Of a DNA stretch of 64,000 bases, positions 55,431 to 63,402 are shown piece by piece. The stretch lies in the NCBI RefSeq assembly GCF_003148385.1, contig NZ_CP029463.1, forward strand, positions 3,100,001-3,164,000, in the 5' to 3' direction. Both the position numbers and the translations under genes were made by a program. The first letter of the stretch is position 1, and each line of letters begins with the position of its first letter. Below the pieces are notes generated by a model. It had not been told where the DNA came from. It saw only the letters and a list, made by a program, of their open reading frames with translations, and searched no databases. The DNA is from Flavobacterium sediminis (lineage in GTDB: Bacteria; Bacteroidota; Bacteroidia; Flavobacteriales; Flavobacteriaceae).

Positions 55431-55762
55431 TTATATTTGATCACCTTTAATTTTACCAGCTAAAAAATCTACAATTTTTGAATAGAATTTAAAATCTAAA
55501 GGCAGTCCATTTAATACTGAATTGGATAAAGAATTTGGTATAACCAGCCAAGTAGGATGACCACTTGAAAATGGATTACCGCCATTACCCCAAAACCATC
55601 TAATAGCTAATCTGGGTTCTCCGTCCCAATCTATTGCTACAATTGCCCATCTCTCATCTAAGTTTTTAAATACAACTGTATACGGTCCCCAACAGAGTTC
55701 TTGGGTGAATTTAAACTCAATATGTTAACATCATTTGTTAAATTAAAAGTTTCTCCTGCCAT
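55431..55762 (-). pseudogene. Frameshifted small Trp-rich protein gene of unknown function
   Basis: The start ATG at 55762 reads MAGETFNLTNDVNI and then leaves frame near 55719-55721. From there a second frame runs open for about 95 codons to TAA at 55431: EFKFTQELCWGPYTVVFKNL, then DERWAIVAIDWDGEPRLAIR, WFWGNGGNPFSSGHPTWLVI and so on to DFLAGKIKGDQI. Its composition is protein-like (five Trp residues, beta-strand pattern), and it has no start codon of its own. Total length is 332 bases, one short of a multiple of three. I recognise no family. It could be a mutation, sequencing error or recoding site. Confidence 0.6.
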
Positions 55763-55794
55763 TTTTTATATTTTTAAGGATTATTAATTTATGT

Positions 55795-55814
55795 AGATAT
55801 CTTTATAGATATCT
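55795..55814. repeat. Two copies of palindrome AGATATCT, 12 bases apart
   Basis: AGATATCT occurs at 55795-55802 and 55807-55814. They can pair as an 8-base hairpin with a TTAT loop, or act as paired half-sites. They lie 33-52 bases upstream of the frameshifted small gene, where an operator would be expected. Confidence 0.5.
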
Positions 55815-55881
55815 GCCAACACCCAAATATACGAAAATAACTACATATTATTTTTAAAATAGACACTATAGCATGATAATT

Positions 55882-56814
55882 TTAAAGCGTCAATTCCCCT
55901 AAGATCTCTTCTTTCATAAAAGGACCGCCGGGATAGGTTGCGGTGTAGTCTAAATTCATCCAGATCTTGCCCCGTTCGTCAATGTGGTAATGAATTTGTT
56001 GGTTTTTACTCTCTTCCGTAAAAAGTACTTTTTTAATTAAGTACATAGCGGTTTCCAGATCGTTTTTATCTCCGATCAGCATTTCGGGATACATGTGTCC
56101 TCCGGTGTGAATAATTCGCGGAGTTCCACCAATGGCTTTGATACAGGCAGCCATAAGAATAGCATGATCGTCACAATCGCCCGAAAAATGCTGGATACTT
56201 TCTGAAGCATAAGCTATATATTCACGGCCCTGTGGGTCGTTGACATAATTCCAGCGGTGTTTGATCTCTGCAAAAACGGCAAAACACTGAATGAGCTTTC
56301 GGTCTTTCGGATATTGCTTAACGGCTTGCTCAAAATGTCTGGTTGTAGCCATCAATGCAAAATTCCGTACTTTAGGATTGGTAAAATCAACAGCGTCTAT
56401 GATCTTGGATTTATTAGGAAAAGGCAAAAGCTTGGAAATGATCAAATCCTGTGGCTTAGGGTTTTCACTCATAGAATAGATCATATAACGGTAATCTTCA
56501 AACACACGTTCAAAACCGTATTCTCCGAAAACCGTTCCGTAGATCAAACTGATAAAATAGATAAAGACACAAAGAATGATGATGGTTTTCAGACTTTGTA
56601 AAAGCAATTGAATAACTGCCAAAATCAGAATAAAAAGAAGGATACGGTCTAAGTTGTAAGGCCAATTCAACTCAATCAGATTTTGATGCGCAATGAGAAA
56701 TACCGGAACGGCTACCAGAATATTGAGCATAAAAATGATGACCGTGTCCCATGGCTTTGGTAACGAAAGCTTTTCTTTGATCTTGGTAAAAATGTTGGGC
56801 CTTTGGGTCGTCAT
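55882..56814 (-). CDS. Membrane protein with transglutaminase-like domain
   Basis: 310 residues. The N-terminal third has three predicted transmembrane helices (about 20-42, 52-70 and 73-95). The remainder is a transglutaminase-like domain whose nucleophile Cys lies in HFSGDCDDHAILMAACIKAI, with a His in IHTGGHMYPEMLIGD and an Asp in IWMNLDYTATYPGG. The catalytic domain would face one side of the inner membrane; which side is not certain. Related proteins are found as peptidases in Bacteroidota. It stands 30 bases downstream of the substrate-binding protein gene. Confidence 0.85.
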   Translation of the reverse strand: MTTQRPNIFTKIKEKLSLPKPWDTVIIFMLNILVAVPVFLIAHQNLIELNWPYNLDRILLFILILAVIQLLLQSLKTIIILCVFIYFISLIYGTVFGEYGFERVFEDYRYMIYSMSENPKPQDLIISKLLPFPNKSKIIDAVDFTNPKVRNFALMATTRHFEQAVKQYPKDRKLIQCFAVFAEIKHRWNYVNDPQGREYIAYASESIQHFSGDCDDHAILMAACIKAIGGTPRIIHTGGHMYPEMLIGDKNDLETAMYLIKKVLFTEESKNQQIHYHIDERGKIWMNLDYTATYPGGPFMKEEILGELTL

Positions 56815-56843
56815 CCTACTTTTAAAACGATAAAATTAACTAA

Positions 56844-57692
56844 TTATTTAACGATCGCTTCAAAAGGTAATTTTTTTTCAATAATTTTTAACGTTAGCAG
56901 TCGGTTTTGTATCTTTTCTAATGTTTTGACATCAAGTTTTTGCTGCGACCATTGGGTTAAAGCCAACCATTGCTGAATATCTTCTAATTTTTGGTCGTAT
57001 TTAGAGGCCAAAGTTCGGTCAATACTCGGAATCATTTTAAATTCTTCCGTTGTGGTATTGATAATTTCCAGGATCTGATCGATAATTTCAGGATCGTTTT
57101 CTAAGACTTCATTGCGAACAGCAATTACAAAGCAAGGCCACGGAGTAGGGCAGTCGGCAATTCTACGGAAGGTACCGTTGTCTACCAACGGTTGGGTCAT
57201 AAAACGTTCCCACATAAAATAATCGGCTTTGCCGGAAGTTAAGGCTTCCACAGCTCCGTCAATAGTATTTACGATCTCAAATTGCAATTGGCTGGTGTCC
57301 CAATGTTGATTTTCAGCATTTACAAAACTCATTAAATGAGATCCCGAACCTAAACGGGAAATAGCTGCTTTTGTATCTTTTAAATCGGATAATTTTTGAT
57401 ATTGAGACGCTGCCGCAACGTGAATTCCCCATATTAGCGGACTCTTGACATACACTTGTACTATTTTTGACGGATTTCCGGCTACTATATCTTTTACAAT
57501 ACCTTCTGTAAGGATCACGGCAATGTCAGTTTCTCCGTCGTGGAGCATCTGGCACATTTTTCCGGTTCCCTCCGGTACGTCGGTCCATTGCAGGTCAATT
57601 CCGTAATCTTCAAATTCTCCGTTTTCAATACAAAGGAGCCAAGGCAGATTAAAGTGTTCCGGAACACCGGCTATTTTTATTGTTTTGCTCAT
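56844..57692 (-). CDS. Substrate-binding domain protein lacking a signal peptide
   Basis: 282 residues from the ATG at 57692; the extra ten codons upstream are A/T noise. The fold is that of SsuA/ThiY-type type 2 periplasmic binding proteins (IKIAGVPEHFNLPWLLCIEN, GETDIAVILTEGIVKDIVAG, KADYFMWERFMTQPLV, PTPWPCFVIAVRN). No signal peptide or lipobox is present, so it probably stays in the cytosol. No ABC permease or ATPase gene is adjacent. Its ligand is unknown, and it may act as a sensor or an enzyme rather than a transporter component. Confidence 0.8.
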   Translation of the reverse strand: MSKTIKIAGVPEHFNLPWLLCIENGEFEDYGIDLQWTDVPEGTGKMCQMLHDGETDIAVILTEGIVKDIVAGNPSKIVQVYVKSPLIWGIHVAAASQYQKLSDLKDTKAAISRLGSGSHLMSFVNAENQHWDTSQLQFEIVNTIDGAVEALTSGKADYFMWERFMTQPLVDNGTFRRIADCPTPWPCFVIAVRNEVLENDPEIIDQILEIINTTTEEFKMIPSIDRTLASKYDQKLEDIQQWLALTQWSQQKLDVKTLEKIQNRLLTLKIIEKKLPFEAIVK

Positions 57693-57721
57693 TTTTAGTT
57701 CAAATTTAGTTAAAAGTAACA

Positions 57722-57744
57722 AACCCTAACATAAAATGCTAGGG
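57722..57744 (-). terminator. Possible terminator after the CoA-transferase gene
   Basis: ACCCTAACAT and ATGCTAGGGT form a stem with one mismatch and an AAA loop. On the reverse strand it is followed by a T-rich stretch. Confidence 0.5.
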
Positions 57745-57786
57745 TCTGTGTTACAAAAATAAATAAAAAACAAATCAAAAATATGA

Positions 57787-59298
57787 TTAAACTGACACCA
57801 TACTATTTTCTTTCATAGAGCCCGTTTCTTTAAAGCGAATGTGAAAATTAAAAGCTTCTTCCAAAATGTGCGGAGTATGTCCGCCTCTTTGGCATGCTCT
57901 TGTAAAGTAATCCTGGATTGCTTCTTTGTAATCCGGATGTACACATTTTTCAATGATAACTTTAGCTCTTTCTCGAGGTGCTAAACCGCGTAAATCGGCT
58001 AAACCTTGTTCTGTTACTAAAATGTCAACATCGTGCTCCGTGTGGTCTATGTGTGATACCATAGGCAACACATGGGAAATAGCATTGTTTTCTTTAGAAG
58101 CCGATTGGGTTACGAAAATGCTCAAATACGAATTACGAGCAAAATCTCCCGAACCACCAATACCATTCATCATTTTTGTTCCTCCGATGTGCGTGGAGTT
58201 TACGTTTCCGTAAATATCGAACTCAATAGCAGTATTGATAGCAATAACGCCTAATCTTCTGATGACTTCTGCGGCATTACTTATATTTTGTGGTCTTAAT
58301 ACAATTTTATCTTTATATTGGTCAAAGTTTTGCATTAAATTACTGTAACATTCTTTGGATACGGTAATGGATGAAGCAGAAGCAAAATCCATTTTACCGG
58401 CATCGATCAATTCAAAAGTGCTGTCCTGCAAAACTTCTGAATACATGATCAAATTTTTGAAATCCCCTTTGGTAAAACCGGTTAAAACTGCATTGGCTAC
58501 TTTACCGATACCTGCTTGAAGTGGCATTAAAGACTCGGTCATTCTTCCGGCTTTAACTTCGTCTTCAAAGAATTTTACCAGGTGATTTGCAATGGCAATT
58601 GTTTTTTCATCGGGTGGGGCAATCTGGGCAGGGCTATCAGTAATATCCGTAAAAACGATACCGATTACTTTTTCAGGATCAATCGTAATGTATTCATTAC
58701 CGATTCTACCGTCTACAGAAGTGATTTCGTAAGGTTTTCTGTTAGGGTAGGCTTCCGGTAAATGAACATCATGTATTCCTTTTACAGTCGTTGGGATTTC
58801 AGTGTTGATCTCAATGATGATCTTATCAGCCATTTGGGCAAATGTAGCGGAGTTTCCTATTGACGTTGTCGGAATAATATTTCCGTTCTCATCAACATAA
58901 GCAGCTTCAATGATCGCTAAATCTAATTTGGATAAATGACCGTTTACCAGAAGTTCTGAAGTTTCACTTAAATGTTGGTCAATAAAATAAACTTCTCCAT
59001 TATTAATTTTACCTCTTAACGTAGGATCAACCTGAAACGGCATTCTTTTTATTAATGCATCGTTTTTAGCTAAATCCGTATCTGTTGTGTGTCCTAGTGA
59101 GGCTCCGGTGATTAAAGTAATGGCAACATTTTCATTTTCAGCTCTTTTAGCAAAAGCGGGAAGAACAGCTTTACTATCTCCGGCTTTTGTAAATCCGCTT
59201 GATCCTACAGTCATTTTATCTTTTATTAAAAAAGCGGCTTCATTGGCTGAAATTATCTTATCTTCGTAGTCCTTAAACAATATTCTTTCAGATGTCAT
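57787..59298 (-). CDS. Acetyl-CoA hydrolase/CoA-transferase family protein
   Basis: 503 residues of CoA-transferase family I, the subgroup of succinyl-CoA:acetate CoA-transferase and acetyl-CoA hydrolase. Visible features are the N-terminal MTVGSSGFTKAGDSKAVLPA loop, AIIEAAYVDENGNIIPTTSI, the central LQAGIGKVANAVLTGF, an IMYSEVLQDSTFELIDAG segment carrying the catalytic Glu, and the C-terminal GLADLRGLAPRERAKVII. It transfers CoA between acyl donors and acetate or succinate. A divergent AraC-type regulator gene starts 167 bases away. Confidence 0.9.
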   Translation of the reverse strand: MTSERILFKDYEDKIISANEAAFLIKDKMTVGSSGFTKAGDSKAVLPAFAKRAENENVAITLITGASLGHTTDTDLAKNDALIKRMPFQVDPTLRGKINNGEVYFIDQHLSETSELLVNGHLSKLDLAIIEAAYVDENGNIIPTTSIGNSATFAQMADKIIIEINTEIPTTVKGIHDVHLPEAYPNRKPYEITSVDGRIGNEYITIDPEKVIGIVFTDITDSPAQIAPPDEKTIAIANHLVKFFEDEVKAGRMTESLMPLQAGIGKVANAVLTGFTKGDFKNLIMYSEVLQDSTFELIDAGKMDFASASSITVSKECYSNLMQNFDQYKDKIVLRPQNISNAAEVIRRLGVIAINTAIEFDIYGNVNSTHIGGTKMMNGIGGSGDFARNSYLSIFVTQSASKENNAISHVLPMVSHIDHTEHDVDILVTEQGLADLRGLAPRERAKVIIEKCVHPDYKEAIQDYFTRACQRGGHTPHILEEAFNFHIRFKETGSMKENSMVSV

Positions 59299-59465
59299 AT
59301 TTAATTAATTTTCTGTTGTTTTGTTAAAAAACAAATTAAAATTTTATTAATATTTTATTTGGGTTTGGTTGTTTTAATAAATACTTTACAATTTTATAAA
59401 TAAAATTTAACGGCGCTATATCGTTATAGGACAAATAAATATTCATTTAAGACACTGAATTTTTA

Positions 59466-60269
59466 ATGGTAGAAAAATATTACATAAAGGGTGTTGATAT
59501 CGACCAAAATAGTATTTATTGTCACCATGACTTGATGGGTGAGTTGTTGATTCCCACGCATAAACACGAAAAAAGTCAGTTTTTATATACCGAAGGGGGA
59601 ATTGTTTATGTAACTACAGAAACTAAGACCTATTTTTTACCGGCACGTCATTTTATGTGGATTCCAAGCGGAGTAAAACACAGTATTCATCCTAGTTCGG
59701 AGGATGTAATGATGCGTAATTTGTATTTTCCTGATGAAAAGAATGATGTTTCCTTTTATAAAACAGAGGGAATTTACCCTTTAACGGATTTATTGTTACA
59801 GATGATGTTGTTTACTAATAGGTGGAATGGAAATTTAAAGAAAGGGTCCAGAAATTATGTGATCGCTAAAGCTATTAAAGCTATTTTGCCTGAAATATGT
59901 GTAAATAATCTGCCTTTGGCTTTGCCTTTTCCTAAAGATGCCCGATTGATAAAGATTATTCAACATCTGGAAAAAAATTACCAGGAACCGATCTTATTTT
60001 CGGATCTGGCTAAAAAGTATGGCTTTACCGAACGGACTTTACACCGTTTGTTCCATAAAGATCTGGGAATGTCATTCATTCAGTTCTTTACGATCAAGAG
60101 GATGCTGAAAGCTATTGAACTGATGATCGAAAAGAAAATGACGATCAATGAAGTAGCTATTGCTGTGGGCTATAACAGTGTGCCTACTTTTAGTAATACC
60201 TTTTACAAGTTGTTAGGGCAGCGACCTTCTGAATATATAAACGGAGTAGAAGTACTAAAAACGATTTAG
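59466..60269 (+). CDS. AraC family transcriptional regulator
   Basis: 267 residues. The N-terminal part is a cupin sensor (IPTHKHEKSQFLYTEGGIVY, FMWIPSGVKHSIHPS), and the C-terminal 100 residues are two AraC HTH motifs (PILFSDLAKKYGFTERTLHR, MTINEVAIAVGYNSVPTFSN followed by a TFYKLLGQRPSEY end). It may control the divergent CoA-transferase gene. The shared upstream region has a CTATA-TCGT-TATAG inverted repeat at 59416-59429, a weak operator candidate. Confidence 0.9.
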   Translation: MVEKYYIKGVDIDQNSIYCHHDLMGELLIPTHKHEKSQFLYTEGGIVYVTTETKTYFLPARHFMWIPSGVKHSIHPSSEDVMMRNLYFPDEKNDVSFYKTEGIYPLTDLLLQMMLFTNRWNGNLKKGSRNYVIAKAIKAILPEICVNNLPLALPFPKDARLIKIIQHLEKNYQEPILFSDLAKKYGFTERTLHRLFHKDLGMSFIQFFTIKRMLKAIELMIEKKMTINEVAIAVGYNSVPTFSNTFYKLLGQRPSEYINGVEVLKTI

Positions 60270-60271
60270 TG

Positions 60272-60811
60272 TTATTCTTTATTTTCAGGATGAAGCATTT
60301 GCCACCATTTCCAACGGATCCCGTCTTCTGCTACATACTCTTCCATAAACTGCATACCGCATTTTGACAGTACCCGGTTTGATGCTCCGTTTTGTGCATG
60401 TGTATAAGCATTCATCTTATCAATGTTCATCTGACTAAAGCCGTAATCCAGCCACATTTGAGTAGCTTCAGTAGCATATCCTTTATTCCAATGAGGCTCA
60501 TTTAAGCGATAACCGTAATCAAAAAAGTTGGTATTTCCGTTTTCTATGTGGTCGTTAACAAATTTGATTCCTGTCCAGCCGATGAATTCTCCGGTTTCTT
60601 TCAGAATAGTAGCAAAACGGCCAATGTTATTTTCTTTGTATTGTTTCTGAACGTATTCGATAACCTTGACTGATTCTTCAATATCCTGAGCGGGTTTGTT
60701 CCAGAGATATTTATGTACGTTAGGATTACTGTCCATTTTGAACATAGCTTTGGCATCTGTTAGTTCTAACGGACGAAATAATAAACGCGGTGTTTCTAAA
60801 AGTATGTTCAT
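60272..60811 (-). CDS. GNAT family N-acetyltransferase (RimJ/RimL type)
   Basis: 179 residues from the ATG at 60811; the seven codons before it are likely noncoding. The start NILLETPRLLFRPLELTDAK is typical of the RimJ/RimL subgroup that acetylates protein N termini or antibiotics. The CoA-binding motif is EPHWNKGYATEATQMWLDYG, and SNRVLSKCGMQF is the usual C-terminal motif. Substrate unknown. It converges on the AraC gene, 2 bases apart. Confidence 0.88.
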   Translation of the reverse strand: MNILLETPRLLFRPLELTDAKAMFKMDSNPNVHKYLWNKPAQDIEESVKVIEYVQKQYKENNIGRFATILKETGEFIGWTGIKFVNDHIENGNTNFFDYGYRLNEPHWNKGYATEATQMWLDYGFSQMNIDKMNAYTHAQNGASNRVLSKCGMQFMEEYVAEDGIRWKWWQMLHPENKE

Positions 60812-60827
60812 TATTATATAATTGTTT

Positions 60828-60892
60828 ATCACTTCGAGCAGAGTCGAGAAGTCACATTATTATGAGATTCCTCACTCTGTTCGGAATGAGAA
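60828..60892. repeat. Intergenic paired-palindrome repeat unit
   Basis: ACTTCGAGCAGAGTCGAGAAGT is an imperfect palindrome and GATTCCTCACTCTGTTCGGAATG a second one, joined by an A/T spacer. The pair is like the short intergenic palindromic repeats scattered through many Flavobacteriia genomes. The unit ends exactly at the stop codon of the phosphorylase gene. No second copy is seen in this window, so multiplicity is inferred from knowledge of the group. Confidence 0.5.
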
Positions 60893-61759
60893 TTACTCTG
60901 CTAATTTGTTTAAAGCATATTCAATTAAGCTCTCAACAGCTTTATAGGGGTCTTCGCTAAAAGTTCCGTCAGCGCGATTGGCAATAATAGCATTCAATGA
61001 TAAACATTGGTGTCCTAATAATTTACCTAGACCGTAAATGGCTCCGGTTTCCATTTCAAGATTGGTCATCTTTATACCGTTGAAATTAAAGTTGTCCATT
61101 TTTCGGTTCAATTCCGGATCTTGAATAGCTAAACGCAATACGCGACCTTGTGGACCGTAAAAACCACCGGCGGTTCCGGTAAATCCTTGAAATATCTGAT
61201 CGCTTTCAAATTTTTTAGCCAAAGATTCACTTCCTTTAATTACATACGGACGTCCCTTTCTGAGATCCCAATTGGTTTGCGTGATGAATGCTTCTTCCAT
61301 TTCAGTTTCTTTAATTTCATCAATAACATAGGAATGGATCATATTGTCTAAGCCTAAACCGTACAAGCTCATTACCATACTGTCACAAGGAATATCTGCT
61401 TGTAAAGAACCGGAGGTTCCTACTCTGACAATATTTAACGAAGTTAATTCTTCTTTAACGGTTCTGGTTTTCAGATCAATGTTAACCAAAGCATCCAACT
61501 CGTTCATAACAATGTCAATGTTATCCGGACCTATTCCTGTAGACATAACTGTTAAACGTTTTCCTTTGTATATTCCGGTTTGTGTTTTAAACTCCCGCTT
61601 TTGGGTAGTGAATTCAATGGAATCAAAGTGTTTCGTTATTTTTTCAACTCTATTCTGGTCGCCCACAAAAATGATATCATGAGCAATGTTTTCCGGTTTG
61701 AGGTTGATGTGATAAACACTGCCGTCAGGGTTTAAAATTAATTCTGAAGGTGCAATCAT
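60893..61759 (-). CDS. Nucleoside phosphorylase, uridine phosphorylase-like
   Basis: 288 residues of the PNP/UDP family. Motifs visible are DIIFVGDQNRVEKITKHFDS (phosphate side), VMSTGIGPDNIDIVMNELDA, IVRVGTSGSLQADIPCDSMV, and NLEMETGAIYGLGKLLGHQC, the ribose-binding Met-Glu motif. It cleaves nucleosides with phosphate to base and ribose-1-phosphate. Whether uridine or another nucleoside is preferred is not certain. It ends at an intergenic repeat and is transcribed with or just after the SUI1 gene. Confidence 0.88.
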   Translation of the reverse strand: MIAPSELILNPDGSVYHINLKPENIAHDIIFVGDQNRVEKITKHFDSIEFTTQKREFKTQTGIYKGKRLTVMSTGIGPDNIDIVMNELDALVNIDLKTRTVKEELTSLNIVRVGTSGSLQADIPCDSMVMSLYGLGLDNMIHSYVIDEIKETEMEEAFITQTNWDLRKGRPYVIKGSESLAKKFESDQIFQGFTGTAGGFYGPQGRVLRLAIQDPELNRKMDNFNFNGIKMTNLEMETGAIYGLGKLLGHQCLSLNAIIANRADGTFSEDPYKAVESLIEYALNKLAE

Positions 61760-61794
61760 GTTCTTATATTATTTAGTTTGTTTTTTGATTTGAT

Positions 61795-62127
61795 CTATCC
61801 GCCAACACGTTTGGTTTTAAAGCCTTTTTCCTGTAAAATCTTCATGATCTTATCGCGATAGTCGCCTTGAATAATGATCGCTCCGTCTTTAAAACTTCCG
61901 CCTACGCTTAGTTTGGTTTTAATTTCCTTAGCCAAAATTTTAAAATCTTCTTCTTCGCCTTCGTATCCTTCAATAATGGTTGTCGGTTTTCCTTTTCGCT
62001 TTTCGTATTTACAAATCATAGGTTCTTTTTGAACGAATAATTCATGAGGTGTATTATCTTCTATTTCCGGTTCTTCGGATGGTTGATGATCCGGAAATAA
62101 CTTTTTTAATTGGTCTTGTAAATCCAT
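61795..62127 (-). CDS. SUI1/eIF1-like translation factor (YciH type)
   Basis: 110 residues. The N-terminal third is acidic and disordered (PDHQPSEEPEIEDNTPHE). The SUI1 domain follows, with EKRKGKPTTIIEGYEGEEED and KTKLSVGGSFKDGAIIIQGD (family G-G-S and I-Q-G-D motifs). YciH-type proteins can discriminate initiation codons or initiator tRNA, but the cellular role in Bacteroidota is not clear. It lies 35 bases before the phosphorylase gene in the same direction. Confidence 0.88.
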   Translation of the reverse strand: MDLQDQLKKLFPDHQPSEEPEIEDNTPHELFVQKEPMICKYEKRKGKPTTIIEGYEGEEEDFKILAKEIKTKLSVGGSFKDGAIIIQGDYRDKIMKILQEKGFKTKRVGG

Positions 62128-62198
62128 TTGTATTATTTTTAGCCAAGAGTTTTACAACAAAGTTAGTAGTTTCGTTTAAAAATACGAAGCTATTAAAA

Positions 62199-62236
62199 TC
62201 AAAAAAAGACATCAAGAAAAACTCAATGTCTTTTTC
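62199..62236 (-). terminator. Terminator after the 2OG-Fe(II) oxygenase gene
   Basis: AAAAAGACAT (62203-62212) and ATGTCTTTTT (62226-62235) form a 10-base stem with a 13-base loop. On the reverse strand a T run follows. Confidence 0.7.
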
Positions 62237-62256
62237 CTATCGTTAAAACTAAAAAA

Positions 62257-63207
62257 TTATTTTTTGATAAGGCCTAATTCTACCAATCTTTCGTGTAAAA
62301 ATTCACCGGCAGTGATATCATCATACAATTTAGGATGATCTTCATCAATGCAATGCTCTAAACAATTTAAAGGCATTTCGCTTACCGGATGCATAAAGAA
62401 CGGAATAGAGTAACGAGATGTTCCCCATAATTCTTTAGGCGGGTTTACTACTTGGTGAATCGTAGATTTTAATTTGTTATTGGTATGGCGTGATAACATA
62501 TCACCCACATTGATCATCAATTCATCAGGTTGAGCAATCGCATCGATCCATTCTCCGGCATGGTTCTGAACTTGTAAACCTTTACCGTGCGCTCCCATTA
62601 GTAAAGTGATTAAATTGATGTCACCGTGTGCAGCAGCTCTGACCGCATCTTTAGGCTCTTCGGTGATAGGAGGGTAGTGGATAGGTCTTAAAATACTGTT
62701 TCCTTCCGCTACAAATTTGTCGAAATAAAATTCGTCTAAACCTACATATAGTGCTAAAGCTCTTAAAACGTAGATTCCTGTTTTTTCTAACATTTTATAG
62801 GCTTTTTCGCCTACTTCGTTAAAATGAGGTAATTCTTTTACTTCAACATTTTCCGGATATTCTGCTACGTATTTTGAATCTTCCGGCAGGTATTGGCCAA
62901 AGTGCCAAAACTCTTTTAAATCACCTGTGGTACGACCTTTGGCTGCTTCTTTACCAAAAGAAACATAACCACGTTGTCCGCCAATTCCTGGGATTTCATA
63001 CTGAGATTTAACGGCTACAGGCAATTCAAAAAAATGTTTTACCTCACTGTATAAATCTTCAACCAATTGGTCATCTAAGAAGTGACCTTTTAATGCTACG
63101 AAACCGATTTCTTCGTAGGCTTTTCCGATTTCATTTACAAATTTTTGTTTGCGTACCGGGTCATCCGATAGGAAATCACGCAAGTCAACACTTGGAATTT
63201 TTTGCAT
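62257..63207 (-). CDS. Isopenicillin N synthase-like 2OG-Fe(II) oxygenase
   Basis: 316 residues. The N-terminal DIOX_N part starts KIPSVDLRDFLSDD and includes EIGFVALKGHFL. The iron ligands are His and Asp in AAAHGDINLITLLMG (about 185-199), then His in KLKSTIHQVVNP near 250. The 2-oxoacid-binding Arg lies in SRYSIPFFMHPV. This family contains isopenicillin N synthase, ethylene-forming and GA-type enzymes and many others. The real substrate here is unknown. It is monocistronic with its own terminator. Confidence 0.85.
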   Translation of the reverse strand: MQKIPSVDLRDFLSDDPVRKQKFVNEIGKAYEEIGFVALKGHFLDDQLVEDLYSEVKHFFELPVAVKSQYEIPGIGGQRGYVSFGKEAAKGRTTGDLKEFWHFGQYLPEDSKYVAEYPENVEVKELPHFNEVGEKAYKMLEKTGIYVLRALALYVGLDEFYFDKFVAEGNSILRPIHYPPITEEPKDAVRAAAHGDINLITLLMGAHGKGLQVQNHAGEWIDAIAQPDELMINVGDMLSRHTNNKLKSTIHQVVNPPKELWGTSRYSIPFFMHPVSEMPLNCLEHCIDEDHPKLYDDITAGEFLHERLVELGLIKK

Positions 63208-63372
63208 TACTTGTTTTTTGTTAATAACTTAAATCGGCTTAAAAGCTGTATTTTACAAATATATAGAAATGTTTCGATACCCAAATAGTAAAGTTATTAA
63301 CAATCATTTTCAGTGTAGAGCAAGACTTAAAATATTTATTATAACAAAATACGCTCAAAATGTTATTTTTTA

Positions 63373-63380
63373 TACTTTTG
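63373..63380 (+). promoter_or_regulatory. Putative -7 promoter element of the E1 gene
   Basis: TACTTTTG is an exact TAnnTTTG match, 23 bases before the ATG at 63403. No clear -33 TTG is seen. Confidence 0.45.
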
Positions 63381-63402
63381 GGTAAACTAAAACCAAAAAC
63401 TA

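Noticed and set aside
56257..56601. A 114-residue forward ORF inside the transglutaminase-domain gene
   Set aside because: It is a shadow of a convincing reverse-strand protein with a catalytic motif.
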